NCBI RefSeq assembly: GCF_041296385.1 | Contig: NW_027184078.1 | Coordinates: 806,001-870,000, forward strand | DNA from: Aphelocoma coerulescens | Lineage: Eukaryota > Chordata > Aves > Passeriformes > Corvidae | Length of the DNA: 64,000 bases | Direction: 5' to 3' | Shown: positions 33,560 to 55,588 of the stretch, piece by piece | Position numbering within the stretch: the first letter of the stretch is position 1 | Layout of the letters: every line of letters starts with the position of its first letter | The notes under the pieces: model-generated | Seen by the model: the letters and a program-made list of their open reading frames with translations, nothing else | What the model was told of the DNA's origin: nothing | Database searches by the model: none | Position numbers and translations under genes: made by a program

Positions 33560-35340
33560 ACCTGTACAGTGGGGTCAACATGGAGAGACACAGAGTTACA
33601 CTGGTCAACATGGGTCAGGTCAACACTGGTCAACACAGAGAGACACAGAGTTACACTGGTCAACATGGGTCAGGTCAACATCCATCACCATGGAGACACT
33701 GGTCCACATGCCTCAACATGGCTCAACACAGGTCAACACGGGTCAACATGGGTCAACATGGGTCAGGTCAACATCGATCACCATGGAGAGATAAGGAGTG
33801 ACACTGATCCACATGGCTCAGCATGGGTCAACATGGGTCAACATGGGTCAGGTCAACATTGGTCAACACAGAGAGAGATGGAATGACAGCGGTCAGCATG
33901 GGTCAGCATGGGTCAGGTCAACAACAATCAACATGGAGAGAACATGGAGTGACATAGGTCAACACAGGTCAGCCTGGAGAGACACGGAGTGACACGGGTC
34001 AACGTGGCTCAGCATGGGTCAAGCCAACATAAGACAACGGGGATCGATGTGGATCACCGTGAGTCAGCATGGGTCAACACTGGTCAACAGAGGTCAACAA
34101 GGAGAGACATGGAGTGACATGGGGCAACACTGGTCCACATGGGACAGCAGGGATCAACAAGGGCCAGCATGGATCAACATGGGTTAACACAGGTCACCAT
34201 GGGTCAACACTGCCCAACAGCCTGGACCAGCAGAGGTCAGCATGGGTCAACACAGGTTAATCCATGGTGATGTGGGTCAAATCAGCTCAACAGGAACATG
34301 GCCACCATGGATCAACATGGATCAGTGTGGGTCAGCACAGGGATCAATGTGGGTCAACATGGATCAATGTGGGTCAACATGGATCACTGTGGGTCAACTC
34401 ATGGATCAACATGGATCAATGTGGGTCAGCACAGGGATCAACATGGATCAATGTGGGTCAACTCAGGGATCAATGTGGGTCAACTCATGGATCAACGTGG
34501 ATCAATGTGGGTCATCTCATGGATCAATACGGATCAATGTGGGTCAACACGAATCAGTGTGGGTCAACTCATGGATCAACATGGATCAGTTTGGATCAGC
34601 ATGGATCAATGTGGGTCAACTCATGGATCAACATGGATCAATGTGGGTCAATGTGGGTCAACATGGATCAGTGTGGGTCAGCACAGGGATCAGCATGGAT
34701 CAATGTGTCAGCATGGATCAGTATGGATTGATGTAGGTCAGCACAGGAATCAACATGCATCAGTGTGGGTCAACAGATGGATCAATATGGATTGATGTGG
34801 GTCAATGTGGGTCAACATGCATCAGTGTGGGTCAACAGATGGATCAATATGGATTGATGTGGGTCAACGTGGGTCAACTCATGGATCAACATGGATCAAT
34901 GTGAGTCAACACATCCCAACAAACGTGGGTCAGTATGGAATGACACAGGTCCACACAGAGGAACAGAAGTCAACATGGAATGACACTGGTCAGCACAGGC
35001 CAACACAGCTCAAACCCCGCAGTTCCCCAGATCAACACTGAACCGTCCGACGTGAGTCAACACGGAGTGGCACGGATCAACCTACATGGACAAAGGTCGG
35101 TCTATGTGGGTCAAAATGGAGCAGAGCAGAGTGACAGGGGCCAACATGGATCAACATGGATCCACAGGAGTCAACAGGAATCAGTGTGGGTCAACACGGA
35201 TCAACACGGATCAACACGGATCAACACGGATTGACGTGGACCAAGAGGAGTCAACACGGGTCAACATGGACCAACATGGACCATCGTGGGCCAACACAGC
35301 TCAAGGAACGTGGGGGAGCACAGACTAACACCGGCCAACA
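33560..35340 (+). repeat. 10-bp array, unit GGTCAACATG
   Basis: About 1.8 kb of exactly 10-bp units such as GGTCAACATG, GATCAATGTG and GGTCAGCACA. Longer blocks of 30-60 bp are re-duplicated. It is the reverse-complement relative of the array in ZBTB45 intron 2. Confidence 0.95.
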
Positions 35341-35344
35341 GGGG

Positions 35345-36085
35345 CCAGTTTGACCCTATGGGGTCTATATGGATCCCTGGGGGGTCTGTAGGGGATGCCG
35401 GCTCTACAGGGATCTCTGAAGGGTCTATAGGGGATCCCTGGGCGGTACATTTGGATCGCTGAGGGGGTCTATAGGGGATCCCAGCCCTACAGGATCCATG
35501 CCTATGGAATCTATAGGGAGTCCAGACCTTACAGGCATCCCTGTAGACATTGACGGGAGGTCTCCAACCCCACTGAGGTCCCCATGGGGGTCCCTGTGGG
35601 GGGTCTGTAAGGGTCCTATATAGCTCTATTGGAATCCCCATGGGGGTCCCTATAAGGCTCTCCAGATATTTTTGGTGTCCTCAGGGGGATCTGCAGGGGA
35701 TCCAGGCCCTATGGGGATCCCCTGGGGGACATGTGGGGGGCTCCAGGCCCCATGGGTGTCCCTGGGAGGGTCTTTAGGGGTCTCCAGCTCTGTTGGGGCC
35801 CCCCTGTGGGTCTATAGGGGTCTGTAGGGGGAGGTCCCTATGAGGGTCTGTAGGGTGGTCCTGCTCCATAGGGGTCCCTGTGGGGGTCTATAGGGGTCTC
35901 TAGCCTTATTGAGGTCTCTGTGGGGGTCGCCAAACAGTCCTGACTCTGCAGGTCCCAATGGGGGTTTATAGGGGTCTGCAGCCCTATTGGGGTCTGTAGT
36001 GCAGGCCCCATAAGGGTCTGTAGGAGTCTTGAGACCTCTTGGAGTCCCTACTGTGGGGGTCTATGGGGCCACTGGGGTCCCTAGG
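35345..36085. repeat. Degenerate minisatellite upstream of ZBTB45
   Basis: GGGGGTCTATAGGGGTCTC and CCCTATTGGGGTC units recur about every 55-65 bp. Confidence 0.8.
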
Positions 36086-36275
36086 AGGATCCTGCTCCCG
36101 GGGGTCCCTATGGATGAGCCATAAGGAACCGCGACCCTGCGGAATCCCCCGCCCGCCAGGGGGAGATATCCGCCCCGCGGCCGCTCCTCGCCGTCTCTAT
36201 GGCAGGGAGGGGGGCGCGCTGGGGGCGCGCTGCGCCACTCTCTATGGTTCACAGTCGCTTTCCGGTCCGGTTTGG

Positions 36276-36289
36276 CGGAAGTGACGTCA
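36276..36289. promoter_or_regulatory. Composite ETS-CRE site in ZBTB45 promoter
   Basis: CGGAAGTGACGTCA joins an ETS core (CGGAAGT) and a full CRE (TGACGTCA) in a CpG island about 930 bp before the ZBTB45 ATG. A donor-like GAG|GTGTGG near 36315 suggests a non-coding first exon here. Confidence 0.65.
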
Positions 36290-36689
36290 GAGAGCGGCGG
36301 CGGGAGCAGGAGCGAGGTGTGGGGGAGGGGCCGGGGGGTCCCGGGGTTTGGGGGTGGGAGGGAAAGGGTCGGGTCGGGAGATCCCGAGAGGTCCAGGAAG
36401 GGGGAGGAATTGGGTTGGGTGGTTCCGGCTGTCGTGACAGGTCGGGAACATCCCGCTCGGTGTCCCTAGGCCCCCCGTGATGTCATCGGCGCTGTCCACG
36501 GCGCGCGGTGACGTCACACGCGGTGTCCCCAGTCTCCGCCCGTGTCCCCATCAATGTCCCCACGCCCTGATGACGTCACAGGGGCTGTCCCCCGCCCCCG
36601 GTGACACCCCGTGGAACGTCCCCAACCCCGGCTCTGTTTCCCCAGGTACCGCCAGCCTCGCCGCCGTCCCGGTGTCCCCACCGGCCTCG

Positions 36690-37218
36690 TGTCCCCGTGT
36701 CCCGCCAATCCCAGCGTTCCCGCCATCCCGGTGTCCCTGCTGTCCCTGTCGTCCCAGTGTGCCTGTTGTTCCCGCTATCCCTGTGTCCCCACTGTCCCCA
36801 CTGTCCCCGTGTCCACACTGTCCCTGTGTCCCCATTGTCCCTGCTACCCCCACCATCTCCGGCCATTCCCGTGTCCCAGCTGTCACTGCCATCTCCGTGT
36901 CCCCGTGTCCCTCCATCCCCACCATCCCAGTGTCCCTCTATCCTCACTATCCCAGTGTCCCTCCATCCCCACCATCCCCGTGTCCCTCTATCCCCACTAT
37001 CCCAGTGTCCCTCCATCCCCACCATCCCTGTGTCCCTCTCTCCACCATCCCCGTGTCCCTCTATCCCCGTGTCCCCACCATCCCCGTGTCCCCACCATCC
37101 CCGTGTCCCCTCTATCCCCACCATCCCCGTGTCCCCTCCATCCCCACCATCCCCGTGTCCCCTCCATCCCCACCATCCCCCTGTCCCCTCTCTCCCCACC
37201 ATCCCCGTGTCCCCGCGG
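36690..37218. repeat. Minisatellite directly upstream of the ZBTB45 start
   Basis: Pyrimidine-rich units of 20-30 bp with CCATCCCCACCATCCC(A/C)GTGTCC end three bases before the ATG context. Probably the 3' end of intron 1 plus 5'UTR. Confidence 0.85.
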
Positions 37219-37220
37219 CC

Positions 37221-40200
37221 ATGCCGGAGGCCGTGCACTACATCCACCTGCAGAACTTCAGCCGCTCCCTGCTGGAGACGCTCAACGGGCAGCGCGTGGC
37301 CGGGCAGTTCTGCGACGTCACCGTGCGGATCCGCGAGGCCTCGCTGCGCGCCCACCGCTGCGTCCTGGCCGCCGGCAGCCCCTTCTTCCACGACAAGCTG
37401 CTGCTGGGCCACTCGGCCATCGAGGTGCCGCCCGTGGTGCCCTCGGCGGCCGTGCGCCAGCTCGTGGAGTTCCTGTACAGCGGCAGCCTCGTGGTGGCCC
37501 AGTCGGAGGCGCTGCACATCCTCACGGCCGCCTCGGTGCTGCAGATCAAGACGGTCATCGACGAGTGCACCCAGATCATCTCGCAGAGCCGCGGCCCCGC
37601 CGTGCTGCCCCCGCCCCACAAGGTGCCAGGGCCACCGCTGGTGTCACCCCCAGGGCCACCTCCGGAGCTCGAGAGCCTCTCGGAGCCGGTGCCGAGCGGC
37701 CACAGCCGCAAACAGCGGCAGCCGCTGCGCCTGGCGCCGGCACTCAAGGAGGAGCAGGAGGAGTTGGAGGAGGAGGAGGCAGAGGATGAAGGGGGGGCCC
37801 AGGAAGGTGTTGTCCCCCCAGGTGTGGCCCCCCCACCCTTCCCTGCCCCAGACCCCCCGTTTTTTGGAGCCCCCGAGGTTTTCCCCGACGCTTTTCTGCC
37901 GCCCTGGCCCAGCGACGACGGCGGCGGCGCCTTTGGGCCGGAGCGTGGCCGGGAGGCGCTGGGGGGGGACAGCTTCGGGTTTGGGCCCCCCCCGCCTTTG
38001 CCACCGCCCTACGAGGTGGGTGTGGAGGGGGGGACTGTCCCCACGGCCCCCCCAGTGCCCCCGGCCGGGCCCCCCCGCGGCCCCCAGCCCCCCTACCAGT
38101 GCGGCCACTGCCAGAAGAGCTTCAGCTCCCGCAAGAACTACACCAAGCACATGTTCATCCACTCAGGTGAGCAGGAGGGCTCACGGGGGCCGTGATGGGG
38201 AGGGCAGGGCAGGGGTTGTGGTGACACACGTGGATCTCGTGTTGACTCGTGCTGGTGTCCTGCGCCGATCCATGATGACCTGGATCAGTCCCTTCTTGTC
38301 GTGTCAATGCGTGTCACTCTCTTGAGCCCCATTGACCCATGTTGGCATGTGCTGATCAATGTTGACCCATGTTGGCTTGTACTGACCAGGGCTGGCCTGT
38401 GCTGACCCACGTTGGCCTGTCCTCACCACTGTTGACCCACGTTGGCCTGTCCTCACCACTGTTGACCCACGTTGGCCTGTACTGACCTGTGCTGGCTATA
38501 CTGACTCACGTTGGCCTGTACTGACCAATGTTGACGCACTTTGGCCTGAACAGACCCATGTTGGCCTGTACGAACCCACACGGGCCTGTGCCCATGTTGG
38601 ATTGTTCCAACCCATGTTGGCTTGTACTGACCCATGTTGGACTGTTCCAACCCATGTTGGCCTGTGCTGACCCATGTTGGCCTGTGCTGACCCATGTTGG
38701 ACTGTTCCAACCCATGTTGGACTGTTCCAACCCATGCTGGTCTGTGCTGACCCATGTTGGACTGTTCCAACCCATGTTGGCCTGTGCTGACCCATGTTGG
38801 ACTGTTCCAACCCATGTTGGCCTGTGCTGACCCATGTTGGACTGTTCCAACCCATGTTGACCTGTGCTGACCCATGTTGGACTGTTCCAACCCATGCTGG
38901 TCTGTGCTGACCCATGTTGGACTGTACAGACGCATACTGGCCTCTGCTGGAGGCTTCACTGGACCGATGGTGACCCACGTTCACCCCTGTTGATCCACAT
39001 TGACCCTTGTTGATCCATTTTGACTGACATCTCTTCATGTTTGATCCATTTTGGCCCACGCAGACCTGGGTGGATCCATGATGTCCCGGGTCACTCTGTG
39101 CCGACCCACTGCTCACCTGTGTTCACCCACATTGACCCATGTTGGTCCATGGTGCTCCATGTTGACCCATCTTGGTTTGTTGACCCATGGTGACCCTCCC
39201 CAATACGCGTTGTTCCCTTTTGATCCATGTTGATCCATTAACTCTCATCACTCCATGTTAATCCATGCTGACCCCAGTCAACTTGTGTTGCTCCATGTTG
39301 ACCTACGATGATCCATGGTGGCCCATATCAACCCATGGTGACTTACACTGATCGATCCACGTTGACACATGTTGATCCATGTTGATCTGTGTTGGCCCAT
39401 ATTGACCTGTACTGATCCATGTTGGCCTGTACTGATCCATGTTGACCCATCTTGATCCATGTTTGCCCATATCAATCCCCGTTGACCTGTACTGGACCAT
39501 CTTGACACACGTTGACCCATGTTGGCCCACTTTGATCTATGTTGACCCATGCTGACCCACACTGACCCCTGTTGACCTGTTCCAATCCATGTTGACCCCT
39601 GGTGACCCACATGGACCTGTATCAATCCATGCTGACCTGTATCAATCCACACTGACCCCTTTTGATCTATGTTGACCTCCGTTGTCAATCTATGTTTGTC
39701 CGCGTTATCTATGCTGATCCGTATGGATCCATGTTGATCCACACTGACCCATATTGACTCGTATCGATCCGTGTTGACCTGTATTGATCCGTGTTGACCC
39801 ACATTGATCCATTTTGGCCCATGTTGACCCATGTTAAGTCGTATCAATCCATGTTGACCCCTTTTGACCCACACTGACCCATGTTGACCCATATTGATCC
39901 ATGTTGGCCTGTATTGATGTACATTGACCCCTATTGACCCATGCTGACCCACATTGATCCATTTTGACCCATGTTGACCTGTATCAATCCATGTTGACCT
40001 GCATCGATCCATGTTGACCCCTTTTGACCCACATTGACCCACGTTAACTCGTATCGAACCACATTGACCCCTTTTGACCCACATTGACCCACGTTAACTT
40101 GTATCAATCCACGTTGACCCCTTTTGACCCACACTGACCCGTTGACCCGTATCGATCCACGTTGACCCACATTGACCCACACTGACCTGTACCAATCCAT

Positions 40201-40758
40201 GCTGACCTGTACTCACCCCTGTTGACCCACACTGACCTGTACCAATCCATGCTGACCTGTACTCACCCCTGTTGACCCACACTGACCTGTACCAATCCAT
40301 GCTGACCTGTACTCACCCCTGTTGACCCACACTGACCTGTATCAATCCACGCTGACCCATACTGACTCCAGTTGCCCCACGTTTGTGCCTCGGCAGGCGA
40401 GAAGCCCCACCAGTGCTCCATCTGCTGGCGCTCCTTCTCTCTCCGGGACTACCTGCTCAAGCACATGGTGACCCACACGGGCGTCCGCGCCTTCCAGTGC
40501 GGCGTCTGCTGCAAACGCTTCACCCAGAAGAGCTCCCTCAACGTCCACATGCGCACGCACCGCCCCGAGCGCTTCCAGTGCCGCCTCTGCACCAAGGGCT
40601 TCTCCCACCGCACCCTCCTGGAGCGCCACGCCGCCGCCTCCCACCCCGTGCCCCCACCGGGGCCGCCACCAGGGCCGCCACCGCCACCACCAGAACCTGG
40701 ACTGAGCACGTGGCCAGGTCCGGACACTGCGGGTGCCGGCCCCACTCACACAGCATGA
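37221..40758 (+). CDS. ZBTB45: Zinc finger and BTB domain-containing protein 45
   Basis: Two coding exons, 37221-38166 and 40397-40758, join in phase to 435 aa. The ATG at 37221 is chosen because it begins the BTB region ([20 protein letters not shown]); the open frame upstream is repeat-derived. The BTB/POZ domain (about 8-125) includes FCDVTVRI and [10 protein letters not shown]. An acidic, Pro-rich linker follows, then four C2H2 fingers at about 293-315, 321-343, 349-371 and 376-399. The fourth has H-X4-H spacing. The intron falls between fingers 1 and 2. The protein is nuclear, a BTB zinc-finger regulator linked to glial differentiation in mammals. It is shorter than the human protein because of the linker. 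Confidence 0.93.
38330..40380 (-). repeat. 10-bp array in ZBTB45 intron 2, unit CATGTTGACC
   Basis: About 2 kb of 10-bp units such as CCCATGTTGG, CCTGTGCTGA, ATCCATGTTG and ACCCACATTG. It is the same family as 33560-35340 in opposite orientation. Near-identical blocks of 60-100 bp recur at 38600-38940 and 40140-40340. It stops about 20 bp before the exon 3 acceptor. Confidence 0.95.
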
Positions 40759-41225
40759 GGGGGGGTCCCTGCCCCTCGAAGGGCCTTGAGAGTGGGCCTG
40801 GGGGCTCCTCTGTGCCCGTGGGTCTGTTGGAGCATCCGGGGTGAGACCTGGAGGAAGCGGCTGAGATGCTCTCCGTCAGATTTGGGAAGTTGTGGGGACG
40901 TTCCCGGTGACAGGAGAAGGGTAACAGAATACCCCCTTTGGAACAGGGACATGCGGAACACCCAGGGCTCTGAGCAGTGCCAGGATCACGGAGCAAATCC
41001 TCTGGCAACTGTGCTGAGGCACGTGGGAGTCCAGGAGGAGGCTGGTGATGGCCAACGCGGTGTCACGGAGGGTGAACAGAGCCCGGGAAGTTCGGTGGCT
41101 CTTTGGGATGCCCATGGTGGGGGGTGACGACATCATGGACCTGCTGCCACCCCCAGAACATCCTGGAACTGAGCTGGGCACAGGGATTGGACAGGTGGAC
41201 CACGCCGTGAGTCCAGAGGAGGCCA
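40759..41225. other. ZBTB45 3' flank
   Basis: No convincing polyadenylation signal or gene seen. A region at 41040-41225 has CR1-like composition but no diagnostic block. Confidence 0.4.
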
Positions 41226-41475
41226 CGGAGATGCTCAGAGGGCTGGACAGAGTTGAGGTGGCCCACATGGAGAAGGGAACAATCCTGGGACACCTCAGAG
41301 CCCCTTCCAGTGCCTGAAGGAGCTCCAAGAGCTGGAGAGGGACTTTGGACAAGGGCCTGGAGCGCCAGGACATGGGGAGTGGCTTCAGGCTGGAAAAGGG
41401 GAGATTGAGGTGGAATTTTGGGGAGAAATTCCTGCCTGTGAGGGTCTGGAATAGCATTCCATAGAAGCTGGGCGT
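41226..41475 (+). mobile_element. CR1 LINE fragment
   Basis: The plus strand carries the CR1 blocks GGCTTCAGGCTGGAAAAGGG, GGAGAAATTCCTGCCTGTGA and TAGCATTCCATAGAAGCTGG in the right order, with moderate divergence. Confidence 0.75.
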
Positions 41476-42359
41476 GCCCCATGCCAGGACATGTCTGTGG
41501 AAGGTCCCTTCCCCTCAAACCATTCCATGGCTCCGTGACTGTGACCCCATCCCAGCCACGGATGGACACCTGGAGGGACGTGGGGTCCCTCCCCTGGCCC
41601 CTCCCCACCACGTGGCTCCTGGCCCCCCAAACTGTGACAATGAACGTGGGGGTTCAATGGCCCTTCTGGTGCTGTTATTGCCATTTTTTACCCTAAAATC
41701 TGCCCCCCACTGATGGCCCCCATGATGTGTCCCCTGCTCAACGGTGGCACGTGGCCACCAGCAGGGGCCATGGCAGCTCTTGGCCGGGTCAAGGGACCAA
41801 ACTCATCCCTGTGGCCACTGGCCATGTCATCCCTGGGTCATTTACACCGGCCGTGGGTGACAGTGGCCACTCCATGTCCCTGTGGCCACCGTGGAGAGGT
41901 CACTGCCCACATCATGGGTTGTCCCCAGGTCATTTCCATTGTCTCTGGGTGCCAGTGGCCACCCCACATCCCTGTGTCCACCTCACAGGAATGGCAGTAG
42001 CCACAGGCCATGTCAGGGTTCCTTCAGAAATCCCCCTGTGGACCCCGGCAGGGCCCCCTGTGTCGCCAAGGCCACCAGGGCAGCACTGTCCTCTGTCCCC
42101 CCTGGGTGCCACCCCGATCCTCAGGGACCCCCAAAGCCCCCAGGGCACAGCTGGGGCCATGGGGGGACACTGGGGACGTGGAGGGGGACAGGAAGGGACT
42201 TGGGATGACATGAGGGGACACTGGGGTGGAGGTAGGGGGGACACTGGGGACACCGTCCCGGGGCCACCAGTGCCCAGGACCCCTCAGCCATTGGTCCCAG
42301 TGCTGCCCAGGGCCCTCCCAGTAACGCCCCCAGCAGCCACCAGTGTCCTCCGAGCATTC
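41476..42359. other. Intergenic, weak GTGGCCAC-type repeats
   Basis: CTGTGGCCACTGGCCATGTC-like blocks recur at 41745-42010. Otherwise no gene is supported. Confidence 0.5.
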
Positions 42360-42668
42360 TCAGCCATCCTCCGTGCTCTCCCAGTAACTCCCAGTGTCCC
42401 CAGTAATCCCTTTGCTATACTCCCCAGTGCTCCCAGTTCAACCCTGCAGCTCTCCCAGTCCCTTCTTAGTGCGCCCGTCCCTCCCCAGTTCTGCTGCCCA
42501 GCACTCCCAGTCCCTCTTCAGTGCTCCCAATAACCTCCAGTGATCCCAGTAATCCCCTGTGCCTCCCCTGAGCTCCCAGTGACCCACAGTGATGGCAGTG
42601 ACCTGCAGTGATCCCAGTAATTCCCAGTAATCCCCAGTAATCCCATCAATCCCCCGTGACCCCAGTAA
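42360..42668 (-). repeat. Array of CCCAGTAAnn units upstream of TRIM28
   Basis: Units near 10-12 bp such as CCCAGTAATC, CCCAGTAACT and CCCAGTGCTC. Reverse-complement family of the array in TRIM28 intron 1. Confidence 0.85.
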
Positions 42669-42706
42669 CTCCCAGAATTCCCAGACCCTCCCCCCTCCTG
42701 CTCCCT

Positions 42707-53951
<11,245 letters not shown>

Positions 53952-54111
53952 TGGCCCCTCCTGGGGTGCTGAAACCCCTCCCAGGACCCCAGTTATCCCC
54001 CTGGGCTCCTGATTCCCCCCCATGGTTCCGGTTTCCCCCCGGATCTTGCCCCAGAGCCTCCCGGGACCTGGCGATGTCCCTGTCCCCCATTATCCTGGGG
54101 TCACTTGGAAA

Positions 54112-54117
54112 AATAAA
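54112..54117 (+). terminator. TRIM28 polyadenylation signal
   Basis: AATAAA, 160 bases after the stop codon. Confidence 0.85.
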
Positions 54118-54119
54118 GC

Positions 54120-54250
54120 CCTGGCTTGGCCTCCTGGAGTCTCCCTCATTTCAGCGCTGGATTTGACCTGGATTTCCTGGATTCTCCCTCACTTCGGGGC
54201 TGGATTTGACCCAGATCTCCGGGACTCTCCCTTATTTCAGGGCTGGATCG
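54120..54250 (+). repeat. Tandem triplication after TRIM28
   Basis: Three units of about 50 bp with TCTCCCTCATTTCAGCGCTG and GGATTTGACC. Confidence 0.85.
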
Positions 54251-54539
54251 ACCCTTGTGCCCCCCCTTTTCCCTTCTCCTTCTGCCCCACCAGTTCCATC
54301 CATGCCCCCCCTGAGCGGCTGGAGCTCAACTGGGAGCTGGTGGGGTGGAGCTGGGACGGGCAGCGCTGAGAGGGAAGGGACTGGGCCCAGTATGGCCCCG
54401 CGGGAGGGACGGGGAGGGGAAGCTGGTCCCAGTACGCCCCCCGGCCTCAGTAAAGATGGCCGCGCCCATGGGGAACATGGCGGCGCCCATTGGGAGAAAG
54501 GGCCCCAAACTCCGCCCCCGGGGCGGGATTGGCTGGTGG

Positions 54540-55460
54540 GAGCCGGGAAGAACCGAAGTGTTCCGGAAAGAGCCGAGTGTGAGGAGCGGGAAAGAGGTCT
54601 GGGGACATACGAAGGGGGCGACGGAAAGAGCCGAAGTGTTCCGGAAAGAGCCGAGGGACCGAGATCGGTGCTTTTCGGAGCGCCTCGCTCCGCCTCCTTT
54701 TCCGGAAGAACCCGAAGTGGTCCGGAAAACGCCGAAGCGGGGTCGAAGCGCCGGAACGAGTCGATCTCCTTCCGGAAGAAGCCGAAGCGCCCTCGGGCTC
54801 GCCCGAGCCTTTCCAGAAAGTCCTCCGAGGCCCCGAACCGCCCCTTCCGGAGACCCCCGAGGCCCCCCCATCCTTCCGGAGATCCCCGAAGCGATTCCGG
54901 AAACTCCGGAAGCGGTTCCAAAGCGGCGCCTGCGGACCCCGAGGCAGTTCCGCAACCCCCGAAACCGTTCCGAAGCAGTTCCGGAAGTTGCCAGGCGACT
55001 CCGGAGTTTGCCGAGAGGTTCCGAAGCCGTCCGGAGGTTCCCGAAGCGATTCCAGAGACCCACGAAGCGGCCCCGGAGATTGCCCAGCGTTTCTGAAGCG
55101 GGTCCGGAGAATCCCGAACCACCTCCCCCTTTCCGGAGATCTCCGAAGCGGCTCCGGAAGGTTTCGAGCGGCTCCGGACATCCCTAAGACCGCTCAGCAA
55201 AGTCCCGAAACGGTTCAGAAGCGGTTCCGGAGATCCCCGAGGCGGTTCCGGAAGTTTCCAAGTGACTCCGGAAACTCCCGAAGTGCTTCCGAAGCCATTC
55301 CGGAGCTTCCCGAAGTAGTACCGGAGATCCCCGAACCCTCTCCGGAGTTTCACGAAGTGGCCCCGGAAGTTGCCGAGCGATTGTGAAGCGGTTCCGGAGA
55401 GTCCCGAGCGGCTCCGGAAGTTGCCGAGCAGCTCCGGAAGTTGCCGAGCGGGCCGGCCCT
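54540..55460. repeat. CCGGAA/TTCCGG-dense CpG array upstream of UBE2M
   Basis: About 900 bp carry more than 25 CCGGA cores, many as TTCCGGA or CCGGAAG, embedded in CCCGAAGCGG-type spacers with a loose period of 18-36 bp. Several are full ETS-type sites (CCGGAAGT near 54978, 55246, 55364, 55409 and 55432). No stop codons occur for long stretches on either strand, which explains chance ORFs of 240-485 codons. Confidence 0.85.
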
Positions 55461-55588
55461 CAGCGCTCGCCCCCGGCCCCCGTCGCCCCCGGACCCCCCG
55501 AACCGGAGCCGCCCCCGGCCCGGCCCCGCTCCCTCGGCCCCGGGGGGGGCCCGGACCCGCCCCGGCCCCGCCGCCCCGGCCCGGCAGG

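Noticed and set aside
33560..35340. CRISPR-like appearance of regular repeats
   Set aside because: Units are contiguous 10-bp repeats with no unique spacers, in a vertebrate genome.
36477..37220. In-frame upstream extension of ZBTB45 by up to 248 codons
   Set aside because: The extension is repeat-derived Pro/Ser/Val sequence; the family start aligns with the ATG at 37221.
41045..41317. Plus-strand ORF of 90 codons
   Set aside because: It overlaps the CR1-derived segment; no independent evidence of a gene.
53952..55588. Expected CHMP2A between TRIM28 and UBE2M
   Set aside because: No ESCRT-III-like coding sequence seen on either strand in the interval.
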